Numbered from the stretch's first letter, positions 1 to 9,294 are shown. The stretch: DNA of 64,000 nucleotides from Perspicuibacillus lycopersici (GCF_025660475.1 NZ_JAOUSF010000001.1:434001-498000), one strand, 5' to 3'. Translations and numbers: made by a program. The notes: a model not told the origin generated them from the sequence alone.

Positions 1-81
1 TCAGCAACAGATTCTCATGGAATACTGTGCTAATTCCATCAAGCGTTATTGCTTGAAAGATAAGTGGAGAAATGCGATTCA

Positions 82-112
82 CCTCTTCTTATCTATTTGA
101 AGAGGTTTTTTG
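82..112 (+). terminator. Rho-independent terminator
   Basis: CCTCTTC (82-88) pairs with GAAGAGG (99-105), followed by six T. It probably ends a gene whose 3' end lies left of the window. It sits directly before the ribosome-binding site of the next small gene, so it could instead act as an attenuator in that gene's leader. Confidence 0.75.
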
Positions 113-135
113 TTATAAAAAGGAGTGAAGGAAAC

Positions 136-333
136 ATGAGTAATACGAATCGAAAAAATTCAGAAGATAAAAGAACAAAAATAATTGATAAGCTAATTGC
201 TTTTCAAGTTTATAAATCAGAAGATAAACATTTATATGAACTAACATTACCAGAGCTTGAAACCGAATATAGCAAATATTTTTCGAATTGCCATCCCCAC
301 GGGGAATATAGTTCACTTCAATGGAATAAATAA
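136..333 (+). CDS. fbpA: FbpA-like small basic protein (Fur-regulated basic protein A family)
   Basis: This is a 65-residue, lysine-rich protein. Its centre (IIDKLIAFQVYKSEDKH then LYELTLPELETEY) matches the pattern I recall for the FbpA family of Bacillus. In B. subtilis, FbpA works with the iron-sparing small RNA FsrA under Fur control. The start is the ATG preceded by GGAGTGAAGGAA; a longer frame from GTG at 64 would run through the terminator hairpin and is unlikely. I see no clear Fur box in the 135 bases available upstream, although the promoter may lie left of the window. The last 15 residues (CHPHGEYSSLQWNK region) extend past the family core. The assignment rests on a short motif. 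Confidence 0.6.
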   Translation: MSNTNRKNSEDKRTKIIDKLIAFQVYKSEDKHLYELTLPELETEYSKYFSNCHPHGEYSSLQWNK

Positions 334-345
334 CGGTAACCACCA

Positions 346-894
346 TATATACCCCATATTCAAATAAAAAAAATGTTACCTTTTTTTATAATTGGAAACG
401 AAGGATGTAGTGCGCAATTGAACACAACATCCTTACTTACTTGAAAGCGCATTCATATTTTGGGTAGCTTTAAGTAAAAAATTATGTATTGGTAAACTTT
501 CATAAAAGGGAACAAACTCCTAGTGAACCACGATGATTTTGAGAATAGAGTGGTTTGTTTGATGAATATCTTAAATTATTTCTGATGATGAGCAAATGAT
601 GTTTTGACAGCTAGATAAGTTTCACTATATACAAAATAATAAGGATCCATAGTCCTAATGATAGTGATATTCCCCATAGACATCCTTTCGCAAATGATTG
701 CTTCTCCATCTAATATCACCAACCTTATTGGGCTTGCCCCTATTGTACAGTAAACATTTGAAAAATATTGTCATTACAAGTTGTCGAAAATTGTTTTTTG
801 GAATTTTCTATTAAAATAAATTCGTTTGCTATACGTTATTTTATCTATTCGGTAGACTATCCATCCCCCTCATTCCACAATTTACTATATTAAA
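346..894. other. Intergenic region without a convincing gene
   Basis: About 550 bases lie between the fbpA-like gene and the frnE terminator. The region holds an inverted repeat (AAGGATGT at 401-408 with ACATCCTT at 427-434, no T-run). On the minus strand it has an open frame of about 47 codons (576-719, GTG start) with a poor ribosome-binding site and no recognisable family. Nothing else is apparent. Confidence 0.5.
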
Positions 895-939
895 CAAAAA
901 AGCCCTATAAATGCAGATTGAATCTAACATTTATGGGCT
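895..939 (-). terminator. Terminator of the frnE-like gene
   Basis: AGCCCTATAAATG (901-913) pairs with CATTTATGGGCT (928-939) with one bulged base. Read on the minus strand, the stem is followed by a T-run (895-900). Confidence 0.75.
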
Positions 940-973
940 ATTTTACGATTTTGAAAGGATAGATCTCCTACGT

Positions 974-1696
974 TTATTTCTTTATTTCGCACCCTTCATC
1001 TGTGCAAACACCAGCATCTGCACCTGTTGGATTTAATGTTTGTAATACTGGCTTAACGTTTGTTTCCTCTTCCCATACTTTTTCTAATGTTTGAAGAAAG
1101 ACAGTCTCTGGTTGGGCACCAGATATCGCATATTTTCGATTAAAAACGAAAAATGGCACTCCTTGTACACCGATTTGATAGGCTTGCCGAATATCATGAT
1201 GAACTGCTTGTGCATAACGATCACTTGCCAATACTTCCGCAACCTCTTCTTTATCCAACCCGATTTCTCCAGCAAGCTCAATCAATGTTTCATGGTCACT
1301 AATAAGCTTTGATTCGGTAAAATAGGCGTATAAGAAACGTTCTGTAGCCTCTTTTCCTTTCCCTTTTTCAGCAGCATATTTTGCCACACGATGAGCATCA
1401 AATGTATTCGCATATTTCATTGTGTCAAAATTATACGTCAACTGTAATGTGCTTGCTTGCTGTGCAACTTGTTTATTCATAGCAATCGTTTGTTCCAGTG
1501 GAAATCCTTTTAGCTTTGAAAAGGTTTCATAAAAATTCATTCCTTCAATATGCTTTGCTTCTGGATCAAGCTGATAGCTTTTATATTCAACTTCTATTTC
1601 ATTACGATGCGCAAATTGCTCCATTGCGTTTTCTAATCTTCTTTTCCCCATATAACAAAATGGACATACAAAATCAGACCAAATTTCGATTTTCAT
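974..1696 (-). CDS. DsbA-family oxidoreductase, FrnE-like
   Basis: This 240-residue cytoplasmic thioredoxin-fold protein belongs to the DsbA/2-hydroxychromene-2-carboxylate isomerase superfamily. The N-terminus MKIEIWSDFVCPFCYMGKR carries the CPFC active site near residue 11. The later conserved QGVPFFVFN block holds the cis-proline. The last residues carry a second cysteine pair (CTDEGC). Members of this FrnE-like branch are thiol oxidoreductases linked to redox or xenobiotic stress; the substrate is unknown here. The start was moved 13 codons inside the longest frame because AGGGGTG lies just upstream and the family normally begins at MKIEI. The gene stands alone with its own terminator. 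Confidence 0.85.
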   Translation of the reverse strand: MKIEIWSDFVCPFCYMGKRRLENAMEQFAHRNEIEVEYKSYQLDPEAKHIEGMNFYETFSKLKGFPLEQTIAMNKQVAQQASTLQLTYNFDTMKYANTFDAHRVAKYAAEKGKGKEATERFLYAYFTESKLISDHETLIELAGEIGLDKEEVAEVLASDRYAQAVHHDIRQAYQIGVQGVPFFVFNRKYAISGAQPETVFLQTLEKVWEEETNVKPVLQTLNPTGADAGVCTDEGCEIKK

Positions 1697-1966
1697 CTTC
1701 TCAACACCCCTATTACATACTGTAAATCGTTCCACTATTGTAAAAATAATTATTTGTATCTCTATTTTTGAAGCAGATTATTAACCGGAATCATTTATCT
1801 TTTACATGCACACAAATTCGTTATCCGTATTTGACGTATACTGCATTATAAAATACATTCAAGAATAAATACAAATAAAACGAACTAGTGAAAGCCATCG
1901 CTGGTATTTAATATACGCTTTTGAAAATTCACTGCCTTTTCCATCATTATCGATTTTTCATCTCCA

Positions 1967-4429
1967 CTACCATTCATTTTTAGTCTTTTTATATACTCGA
2001 TAATTATTGGGAGGATATTCCTTTGCCTCATAGAGTGCCTGATCAGCGTACTTGACTAATTGCTTTTTATTGATGGAATGATCTGGATAAATTGATATGC
2101 CAATATCGATACCAATATTAATTTCAAGACCATTATAAGTTAGTGGTTCTTTAAACAATTGGACTATCCTATTCGCAATTTCCTCTACTAATTCTAATGA
2201 ATCGAGTTCAGCTAATATAATCGCCATCTCATCTCCACCAATTCTTGCAACAGAATCCGTTTTTCTAACACATGACTGTAAACGCTTAGCCATTTCCTTT
2301 ATTACTGCGTCTCCTCCATCATGTCCATAGGTGTCATTTATTTGTTTAAAATCTCTCCCATCGAGCATCATAAGCGCAACCCTTTTTTTCGTATGATTCG
2401 CTCGATCGATTGCCATTTTTAACTGTTCATCAAACGATCTCCGATTTGGTAAATCTGTTAAATAATCATAAAAGGCCATTTTCGCTAGCTCATCTCGTAA
2501 CCTTTTTCTTTCTGTGATCTCACGAGAAGTGGAAACTAATTGAACAACCTTACCTTCTTCTATAATAGAATTTGTTGTAACCTCCATCCAAATATAATGA
2601 CCATCTTTATGCAGTTTTCTTAATTCAATTGGGTTTGGCGAACCTCCTGCAATAATTTGCTCAATAGCCGCTTCCATTCGCCTCCTATCATCTGGATGGA
2701 TAAACTTCTTAAACGAATGACCAACAACTTCAGAAGAAGAATGGCCTAAAATCTTTTCATTAGATGGCGATACATATTCAATTATCCCAGAGATGCTCAT
2801 CATCTTAATTACTTCGGAAACATTTTCCATAATTAACTTGTATTTTTTTTGACTATTTGACAGTTGCCTTTCTACTTTTTTTAGTTCTGTTACATCTTTG
2901 TAAAAAACGGTGGAACCGATGATATTCCCGTTCTCGTCCTTAACAGGTGTATAGGAAGCAATAATATCCAGTAGTTTTCCACTCTTCGTTATTCGTTGCG
3001 TTTCATGGGCGATGATCTTTTCTCCATTTTTTAAACGCTTTATAATGTCCAACTGGTCAGAAATTTTACCTTTTGGTACGAATGAATATTTTAAATCAAC
3101 CACTTCTTTTTCACTATATTCCAATGTTTTTTCAAAGGCAGGATTTACCCGTAATACTTCTCCTTCCAGATCTATTAAAAAAACCGGATCAACGGAATAT
3201 TCCCAGAATATCTCTAATTCTTCCTTCGTCTCTAATAATGCTCGATGTGCTTTATTATATTCGGTAATATCTTTCGCAATTCCATAAAAACCAACTACCT
3301 CATTTTCCACAATAATCGGGATATTCATGACAAACAATTCTAAATATCTACCATCTTTTCGTCTCAATAATATTTCATAGCTTTCGGGCTGTTTTTCCTT
3401 CATTGCTTTTTTAGACAACATTAGCGTTTTCTTAATATCATCCCCTTCTACTAGAGAAAGAAATGATTTTCCTAGTAATTCATTAATGGAATAACCTGTA
3501 ATATTTTCGGTTGCTACATTTCCACTAATAAACTTCCCATCCAAGTCACAGGAAAAAATAGCATCAGAATGATTTTCAAATAAAGATTTGTATCGTTGCT
3601 CACTATTTTTTAATAACCGCTCAATCTTTTTCTGTTCTGTAATATCCTTCGCAATCCCATATATTCCAACTAAAACCCCATCAATAATAATTGGAATATT
3701 TTTCACAAAAACTTCCACATTATTCCCATTTTTATGACGAACAGTTGTCTCATATTCTTCATTGCTTCCATGGAGAGCATTTTCAAAATGATGTAACGTT
3801 TCTACTAATTTCTCTTCCGCTATAAATGGAATGAATGAATAACCGACAATTTCCTGTTCACTATACCCAATAATTTCAGTAAGTTTTGCATTGGTACTAA
3901 TATAATTTCCTTGTAAATCTAATTGATAAACAGCATCCGTATTATGCTCGATAATTGAATTTAATTTTTTTCGTTCTCTTTCTAATATATTTTTTGTTTC
4001 TATTAGTTCTTTTTCTCTTTTTTTCTTCTCCGTACTATCTCTTACAATGCCTAAAATATACTGACATTCCCCTAGTTCATTTAATATTGGACCTAGCGTT
4101 GCTTCAAAGAAGTACTTTTGGCCGGCGATATTTACGTTTCCCATGAATTCTATTGACTTTTTCGTTAATTGAACTCCCTTAAAAACGGAAATATACTCTT
4201 TGACCTGGTCTTTAGGAAATACATCCTCTAAGCGACAGCCAGTAATAGATTTATTCATTTTCAATCTATTGATGGTTGCTTGGTTTGCATAAACAAATCG
4301 AAAGGAATCCCCGTCTTGCATAAGTAAACCAATATAGTCTTTTATTAAGTTAAAAATATGAACGAATGCAAATATATCTTGTCCCAATATTTTCTCTACC
4401 TCTCTTCCGCTGTATCTATCGTATAGCAC
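1967..4429 (-). CDS. Multi-PAS diguanylate cyclase (GGDEF protein)
   Basis: The protein has 820 residues and no predicted membrane segment. Five PAS/PAC sensor units are visible at roughly residues 35-135, 150-270, 275-395, 400-520 and 525-650, each ending in a DxTE-type linker, and PAS2 and PAS3 are clearly related duplicates. The C-terminal GGDEF domain (about 655-815) should make cyclic di-GMP from GTP. Its signature is GGDEM (about 731-735) instead of GGDEF. The upstream metal motif reads LDGRDFK rather than the common DxDxFK, but keeps the first aspartate and the following IND/GH motifs. No EAL domain is present. The start is uncertain: the GTG at 4429 has only a weak GAGAG upstream, and an internal TTG or ATG is possible. 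It is a soluble sensor, probably for redox, oxygen or a ligand. Confidence 0.85.
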   Translation of the reverse strand: MLYDRYSGREVEKILGQDIFAFVHIFNLIKDYIGLLMQDGDSFRFVYANQATINRLKMNKSITGCRLEDVFPKDQVKEYISVFKGVQLTKKSIEFMGNVNIAGQKYFFEATLGPILNELGECQYILGIVRDSTEKKKREKELIETKNILERERKKLNSIIEHNTDAVYQLDLQGNYISTNAKLTEIIGYSEQEIVGYSFIPFIAEEKLVETLHHFENALHGSNEEYETTVRHKNGNNVEVFVKNIPIIIDGVLVGIYGIAKDITEQKKIERLLKNSEQRYKSLFENHSDAIFSCDLDGKFISGNVATENITGYSINELLGKSFLSLVEGDDIKKTLMLSKKAMKEKQPESYEILLRRKDGRYLELFVMNIPIIVENEVVGFYGIAKDITEYNKAHRALLETKEELEIFWEYSVDPVFLIDLEGEVLRVNPAFEKTLEYSEKEVVDLKYSFVPKGKISDQLDIIKRLKNGEKIIAHETQRITKSGKLLDIIASYTPVKDENGNIIGSTVFYKDVTELKKVERQLSNSQKKYKLIMENVSEVIKMMSISGIIEYVSPSNEKILGHSSSEVVGHSFKKFIHPDDRRRMEAAIEQIIAGGSPNPIELRKLHKDGHYIWMEVTTNSIIEEGKVVQLVSTSREITERKRLRDELAKMAFYDYLTDLPNRRSFDEQLKMAIDRANHTKKRVALMMLDGRDFKQINDTYGHDGGDAVIKEMAKRLQSCVRKTDSVARIGGDEMAIILAELDSLELVEEIANRIVQLFKEPLTYNGLEINIGIDIGISIYPDHSINKKQLVKYADQALYEAKEYPPNNYRVYKKTKNEW

Positions 4430-4642
4430 ATATATCTCTCAAATGGAATATATCTGGAGGAAGTTTTTTTGATATCAAAATTTTGTGGGAAATACTGGGA
4501 AGGAAAATAAAAATTATTTACAAGAATATAAAAGTTCTTTATGTATCGTTTTTATTTCTTCCATGATTAGCATTAAAGTCCCTCATATTTATTAAAACTC
4601 ATTCTGATAATTAAATGGTTCAACATGTTCTAGCTAGTTTAT

Positions 4643-4882
4643 CTAGCATGAGAATATATAGCAATACTTATAAAATGAAACAAAAAAACGTTTATCTGAT
4701 CCATTATTATATTGGTCAGATAAACGTTTTTTATGTTTCATTTGATTCAATTTTTCCTTTTTCGTTTTTGTCTTTCTTGTTCTCATATCTGCAAATACAT
4801 AGGTTCCTCTTTTAATTTCTGGATTTTGCATTCCTTCACGGGCCATTTTCAATCTTTGTTTTTTTGCATTTGATTTCGCCAT
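4643..4882 (-). CDS. brfA: BrfA (YqkK) alternative ribosome-rescue factor, encoded by a non-stop message
   Basis: The open frame codes for 79 very basic residues beginning MAKSNAKKQRLKMAREG. The core PEIKRGTYVFADMRTRKTKT matches my recollection of B. subtilis BrfA/YqkK, which frees stalled ribosomes by recruiting release factor RF2 when trans-translation fails. The gene's own intrinsic terminator (stem 4685-4699 with 4716-4730, U-run at 4688-4682) lies inside the reading frame, over codons 51-67. The only in-frame stop is about 40 bases beyond the expected transcript end. Most mRNA should therefore lack a stop codon, so the product is tagged by tmRNA and appears only when tmRNA is overwhelmed. 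The same logic is described for BrfA and proteobacterial ArfA. The ribosome-binding site AAAAGGAGTG is strong. Confidence 0.8.
   Translation of the reverse strand: MAKSNAKKQRLKMAREGMQNPEIKRGTYVFADMRTRKTKTKKEKLNQMKHKKRLSDQYNNGSDKRFFVSFYKYCYIFSC
4682..4730 (-). terminator. Intrinsic terminator inside the brfA coding region
   Basis: A perfect 15-bp stem, AAAACGTTTATCTGA (4685-4699) with its complement (4716-4730), is followed on the minus strand by seven T. It is located before the brfA stop codon. It also has a T-run on the plus strand. Confidence 0.85.
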
Positions 4883-4943
4883 ATGGACACTCCTTTTAAC
4901 AACATAATATCATGCCAATATAGTATACACATTAATTTACAAC

Positions 4944-4997
4944 AAAAAAAGCCAATAATACTCAATGGCCCTTCCAAAACTGTAAATTCTCGGAAGG
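4944..4997 (-). terminator. Weak terminator of the prolyl-aminopeptidase-like gene
   Basis: A short GCCA/TGGC hairpin (4951-4954 with 4966-4969) is followed on the minus strand by seven T. A second stem, CCTTCC/GGAAGG (4970-4975, 4992-4997), stands just upstream. Confidence 0.5.
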
Positions 4998-5040
4998 ATT
5001 GTGCTTATTAGTAAGATTTGATCCTTCGTGTAATCGGGAA

Positions 5041-5898
5041 TTACACCATGGAAAGAAACGCTCTAACTACCCGTAAGTATTCCTCTGCGTCTTCAATATA
5101 TGTGGTATGAGAGCTGTTATCAAATACATGAAATTTTGCATCCTCCACTAATTTGCTATGCGCTTCTACTGTTTTTGGTGCTGCTTCATCATACCTACCA
5201 CAAGTAAATAATGCTGGTATTTTTATTTCGTGGAGACGAGGTGTTACATCAAAGGTTTTTAAATTTCCTGTTGTATAAAACTCCGACGGTCCCCACATCG
5301 TTTCATAAACTTCAGGATTTGATTGTGCATACGGTGCATCCCATTCTTCTGGTCGATAATCTAGCTGGTAAACAAAACGATGATAAAATTCTTTCATTGC
5401 CTCTTTGTATTCTTCAGAGGAAGTACGTCCCTCTTTCTCACAATTCCGTAATATTTCCTGTACATCATCTGGAAGCTGTTTCCGATGTTCCTCTTGGTCT
5501 GCCGCCCACTGTGGTGCACTTAAGCATGGACTAGAAAAAATCACACTTTCAATTCCTTCTGGTTTAGTCAATAAATAACTTGCTGCAAGCATTGTTCCCC
5601 ATGAATGCCCAAGAATATGAAGCCTCGTCAATCCTAATGCTTCACGAATTTGGCCAAGCTCTTCAACAAACCGATCGACCTGCCATAATGATTTATCTGT
5701 CGGATGGTCAGACCTACCTGAGCCTAGTTGATCATAAAAGATTATCGGCCGCTCATCGGCAAGCACTGCTAAACCTTTCATTTTCACATGTGTTCCACCA
5801 GGACCGCCATGCAATATAATTAGTGGCGTATTCTGTCCACTTCCATATTTCTGATAATAAATTTTCCCGCCAGTAACCTGTACATAACCTTCCTCCAT
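5041..5898 (-). CDS. Alpha/beta hydrolase, proline iminopeptidase family
   Basis: This 285-residue alpha/beta hydrolase belongs to the prolyl aminopeptidase (peptidase S33) group. The oxyanion-hole motif HGGPGG lies near residue 30. The nucleophile elbow GHSWG holds the catalytic serine near residue 105. A late CGRYDE block supplies the likely aspartate, and NSSHTTY near residue 265 the histidine. The family removes N-terminal proline from peptides, but close relatives hydrolyse other esters or amides, so the substrate is open. There is no signal peptide, so the enzyme should be cytoplasmic. GAGGATGAAAG precedes the ATG. It is a single-gene unit. Confidence 0.85.
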   Translation of the reverse strand: MEEGYVQVTGGKIYYQKYGSGQNTPLIILHGGPGGTHVKMKGLAVLADERPIIFYDQLGSGRSDHPTDKSLWQVDRFVEELGQIREALGLTRLHILGHSWGTMLAASYLLTKPEGIESVIFSSPCLSAPQWAADQEEHRKQLPDDVQEILRNCEKEGRTSSEEYKEAMKEFYHRFVYQLDYRPEEWDAPYAQSNPEVYETMWGPSEFYTTGNLKTFDVTPRLHEIKIPALFTCGRYDEAAPKTVEAHSKLVEDAKFHVFDNSSHTTYIEDAEEYLRVVRAFLSMV

Positions 5899-6042
5899 CT
5901 TTCATCCTCCTACATTTGCCTATTATGTTATTTGCACGTTAACGCACTATTATGTATCCTTTATGTTAACTTTATTTTAGTACAATTACTAGATTTGAAA
6001 AAGGGTGAAAAATATATTTCATTTATAATTATCAAACCTTAT

Positions 6043-6083
6043 AGAAAAACGACCACTTCCTCCATTAAGTTAAGTGGTCGTTT
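6043..6083 (-). terminator. Terminator of swrC
   Basis: AAACGACCACTT (6047-6058) pairs with AAGTGGTCGTTT (6072-6083). Short A/T runs on both sides allow bidirectional use. Confidence 0.8.
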
Positions 6084-6118
6084 CATAAAATTTGTTATAT
6101 GGCATTATTTATGCCACA

Positions 6119-9100
6119 TTAGTTTTCTTCGATTTCCTTCCGATTTTTCTTAAACCATTTGGAAAGAATTTCATAAACAATCGGTACGATAATTAGCGTT
6201 AAAATAGTCGAGCTTGTTAATCCTCCGATAACCGTAATACCTAACCCTTTCGAGATTAAGCCGCCACCACCTGAACCAAATAGCAATGGCATTAATGCAC
6301 CAATTGTTGCAATTGCAGTCATTAATATTGGGCGTAGACGAGTTGCTCCTGCTTCCAGAATAGCTTCACGCATATTCATACCATCACGTTCCATATGAAT
6401 GATGCGGTCAACTAATACAATAGCATTTGTTACAACTATACCAATTAGCATCAATAGACCCATCATAACGGATACCGATATTGTTTCACCTGCAATCCAT
6501 AAGCCAATAAAGGAACCAATAACAGCAAATGGTAAGGAGAAGAGAATTGCAAATGGTGCTAATCCTTCACCAAATGTTACTACTAATATGAAATATACGA
6601 TTGCAACCGCAGCAAGCATTGCCACTCCTAATTGTGTAAAGGTTTCTTGGATATCAGCTGTAACCCCAGCAACTCCAATCTCTACACCTTTCGGAAGTTC
6701 AAGATCATCAATCTTTTCTTGAATTTCGCTTGATGCTTTTGTTACATCATCACTAGTAATTGTTCCCGACACAGATGCATAAAATTGCCCTTTACTGCGA
6801 GATAATGTATTAGCAACCTTGCCTTCTTCCACCGTAACAATGTCTGATAGTTTAACGGTTGTTCCTACTGGTGTTTGAATTTGTTGATCAAGTAATTCAT
6901 CAATTGATGCTGGTAGTTTTGAATCTTTTTGCACGATAACATCCAGATCATCACCATCTTTTTCAACCGTAGTCAAAATATCCTCTGTTCTTGTTGGATT
7001 TAACATCATCACAATTTGTCCTGTTGTTAATCCATGTTGTAATAATGTTTGTTGATTGACATTGATGATAAACTCATCATAGCTTTCTTCCACACTAGAT
7101 GATACGTCTTTCAGTTTGTCACTTTCAGCCATTAAATCTTCAATTGTTAAAACGGTATCCTGTAATTTATCTAAGTCTTCACTATACACAGTATAGCTAA
7201 GCTCATTACTCGACATAGCGCTAGTTGTGAAGTTTTGGCTTTTCCATGTTCCAGATTGGTCAATATTTTTCACATATTCCTCTATCTCTTCTTTAACATC
7301 AGAGAAGTTTTTCATATCTGGATCAAAAATAACATACATTAAGGAACCATTAGATCCTCCCCCCATCATCGCAGACATTGGGTCAGAGCTATCGGTAACA
7401 GATACTTGAACTGTATCTACATCTTTGCGGGCAAGCATTTTATCTTCCACTATACTTACATTTTCCAGTGTTGTTTCTGCTAACTCTCCCGCTTTTGGTG
7501 TATATGTTAAATACATCACTTTTTCTTCTTCGCTTCCAAGGAAACTAAATCCAATCAGCGGTGTTAACATTAAGCTACCTACTAAAGCAATTACTGCAAT
7601 TAGAGACGTTACGATTTTATGATCCAACGTCCATTTCAAGATTTTTTTATAAAATAAAGCAAGCTTTCCTTGTTCTTTATGATTAATTTCTGTTTTTTCA
7701 CTGTATAACTTCTTCTTAAATAATGAATGTGACAACACAGGTACAATTGTTATAGCAACAAGCAGTGATGCCCCTAATGCAAATGCCATTGTTAATGCAA
7801 ACGGCATAAATAATTCGCCGACCATTCCGCCAACAAAAATTAACGGTGCAAATACTGCAACTGTAACTAATGTTGAAGAAAGAATTGGCTTAAACATTTC
7901 AATCGTTGCCGATCGAATTAATGCTCGTCCTGTTAATGTTTCATCTTTCAGGTGCAGTCTTCGATAAATATTTTCTACTACAACAATGGAGTCATCAATA
8001 ACCCGTCCAATCGCTACTGTTATCGCTCCAAGCGTCATAATATTTAATGTAATTCCTAACCAATTAATCAACAGCATTGCCATAAAGATAGATACTGGAA
8101 TCGAAACAATGGAAATAATGGTTGATTTATAATCACGTAGGAATAATAAAATAATTAGAACCGCGATTGCTCCACCAAATACTGCTTTACTTACCATCGT
8201 CTTAACAGACTCTTCAATTGGAGCTCCTTGATCAAGCGTTGTATCAACCTTTAATCCGTCGATTTTCGCTTCATAGTCTTTCATTAAATCTTTTACTTCA
8301 TTAACTACTGTTACTGTATTCGCATCTTGTGCTTTTACAATTTGAATCGAAATCGCTTCTTTCCCATTTGTACGGGATACTGATTCTACTTTTCCGACTA
8401 CTTCAATTTTCGCGATATCGCCAAGTTTTACAAATGGAGTAGGATTTTCTGCTGTAGGTGTTACTGGGATAAGCATCCCCTTTAATTCATCAGCAGTCAT
8501 AAACTTACCATCAACGGAAACGGCTTGCTCGCCTTCTTCAAATTCAAATAATCCTAAGGATACACTCATATCACTTGCTTGGACAATATCCTTTACATTT
8601 TGCTCTGTTATTCCAAGTGAAGCCATTTTTGCTTCATCATAGGTTAGTTCAACCTCTTCAATTTGCTGTCCAGCTATTGTAACGGAAGCAACTCCATCTA
8701 AACCTTCAAGCTTAGGAACAATAGTATCTTCTACTGTTGACGTTAGCCCGACAATATCCTCTTTTGAGCTGCTAATACTTAATGCTACAACAGGCATCAT
8801 ATTCATACTTATCGAGGTAATAAACGGTTCTTGTGCACTTTCAGGTAAGCTAACCGCTTCTAGTGCACTTTGTACTTGCCTTTTTGCTTCATCCATATCC
8901 TGTTCGTATTCATATTCCACCTGGAGACTAGCCATATTGGAGTAAGAATTGGAATAGACAGCCTTTACTCCCTCTAAGCTTTCGATTGCTTTTTCAAGCG
9001 GGATCGAAACATCCTCCATTACTTGTTCTGGTGTTGCACCAGGATAAACACTATTTACCATTAAATACGGAATAGAAATATCTGGAATAGTCTCCATTTT

Positions 9101-9199
9101 CATTCTAGTTCCTGAGTATAAACCAGAAGCAACGACAATTATCGTTAATAGCCAAACTGCTAGTTTATTTTTCAACACAAAATTTACAAGAGCTTTCAC
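6119..9199 (-). CDS. swrC: RND-family efflux pump, SwrC (YerP)-like
   Basis: This 1026-residue RND transporter has the typical layout: one N-terminal membrane helix, a large extracytoplasmic porter domain, helices 2-6, a second extracytoplasmic domain and helices 8-12. The start of the mature protein (PDISIPYLMVNSVYPGATPE) and the motif GAITVAIGRVIDDSIVVVEN in helix 4, with its paired aspartates, mark an H+-driven RND pump. The B. subtilis relative SwrC exports surfactin and gives resistance to amphiphiles. It begins with GTG behind AAGGGAAGGTG. It is transcribed divergently from a TetR-family gene; its promoter (TTGACA, 17 bp, TATTAT) carries a palindromic operator in the spacer. Confidence 0.9.
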   Translation of the reverse strand: MKALVNFVLKNKLAVWLLTIIVVASGLYSGTRMKMETIPDISIPYLMVNSVYPGATPEQVMEDVSIPLEKAIESLEGVKAVYSNSYSNMASLQVEYEYEQDMDEAKRQVQSALEAVSLPESAQEPFITSISMNMMPVVALSISSSKEDIVGLTSTVEDTIVPKLEGLDGVASVTIAGQQIEEVELTYDEAKMASLGITEQNVKDIVQASDMSVSLGLFEFEEGEQAVSVDGKFMTADELKGMLIPVTPTAENPTPFVKLGDIAKIEVVGKVESVSRTNGKEAISIQIVKAQDANTVTVVNEVKDLMKDYEAKIDGLKVDTTLDQGAPIEESVKTMVSKAVFGGAIAVLIILLFLRDYKSTIISIVSIPVSIFMAMLLINWLGITLNIMTLGAITVAIGRVIDDSIVVVENIYRRLHLKDETLTGRALIRSATIEMFKPILSSTLVTVAVFAPLIFVGGMVGELFMPFALTMAFALGASLLVAITIVPVLSHSLFKKKLYSEKTEINHKEQGKLALFYKKILKWTLDHKIVTSLIAVIALVGSLMLTPLIGFSFLGSEEEKVMYLTYTPKAGELAETTLENVSIVEDKMLARKDVDTVQVSVTDSSDPMSAMMGGGSNGSLMYVIFDPDMKNFSDVKEEIEEYVKNIDQSGTWKSQNFTTSAMSSNELSYTVYSEDLDKLQDTVLTIEDLMAESDKLKDVSSSVEESYDEFIINVNQQTLLQHGLTTGQIVMMLNPTRTEDILTTVEKDGDDLDVIVQKDSKLPASIDELLDQQIQTPVGTTVKLSDIVTVEEGKVANTLSRSKGQFYASVSGTITSDDVTKASSEIQEKIDDLELPKGVEIGVAGVTADIQETFTQLGVAMLAAVAIVYFILVVTFGEGLAPFAILFSLPFAVIGSFIGLWIAGETISVSVMMGLLMLIGIVVTNAIVLVDRIIHMERDGMNMREAILEAGATRLRPILMTAIATIGALMPLLFGSGGGGLISKGLGITVIGGLTSSTILTLIIVPIVYEILSKWFKKNRKEIEEN

Positions 9200-9216
9200 G
9201 TGACACCTTCCCTTTC

Positions 9217-9245
9217 TTGACTAGGCTTGTAATATTCTCTATAAT
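9217..9245 (+). promoter_or_regulatory. Promoter of the TetR-family gene
   Basis: TTGACT (9217-9222), a 17-bp spacer and TATAAT (9240-9245) predict a start near 9252, inside the palindromic operator. This rules out translation starts upstream of that point. Confidence 0.7.
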
Positions 9246-9269
9246 AATGACTAATCGGTCAATTGTCAA
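9241..9269 (-). promoter_or_regulatory. Promoter of swrC
   Basis: On the minus strand, TTGACA (9269-9264), a 17-bp spacer and TATTAT (9246-9241) form a near-perfect sigma-A promoter. The spacer contains the palindrome at 9248-9261. Confidence 0.75.
9248..9261. promoter_or_regulatory. Putative TetR-family operator between swrC and its regulator
   Basis: TGACTAATCGGTCA has TGAC/GTCA arms typical of TetR-family operators. It fills the spacer of the swrC promoter and covers the predicted start of the TetR gene, so one bound repressor would shut both. Confidence 0.65.
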
Positions 9270-9294
9270 CATAATAATAAGTGAGGATACATTT

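Noticed and set aside
576-719. Minus-strand 47-codon frame with GTG start and a plausible amino-acid mix
   Set aside because: No good ribosome-binding site, no recognised family and no conserved neighbour; kept only as a note in the intergenic entry.
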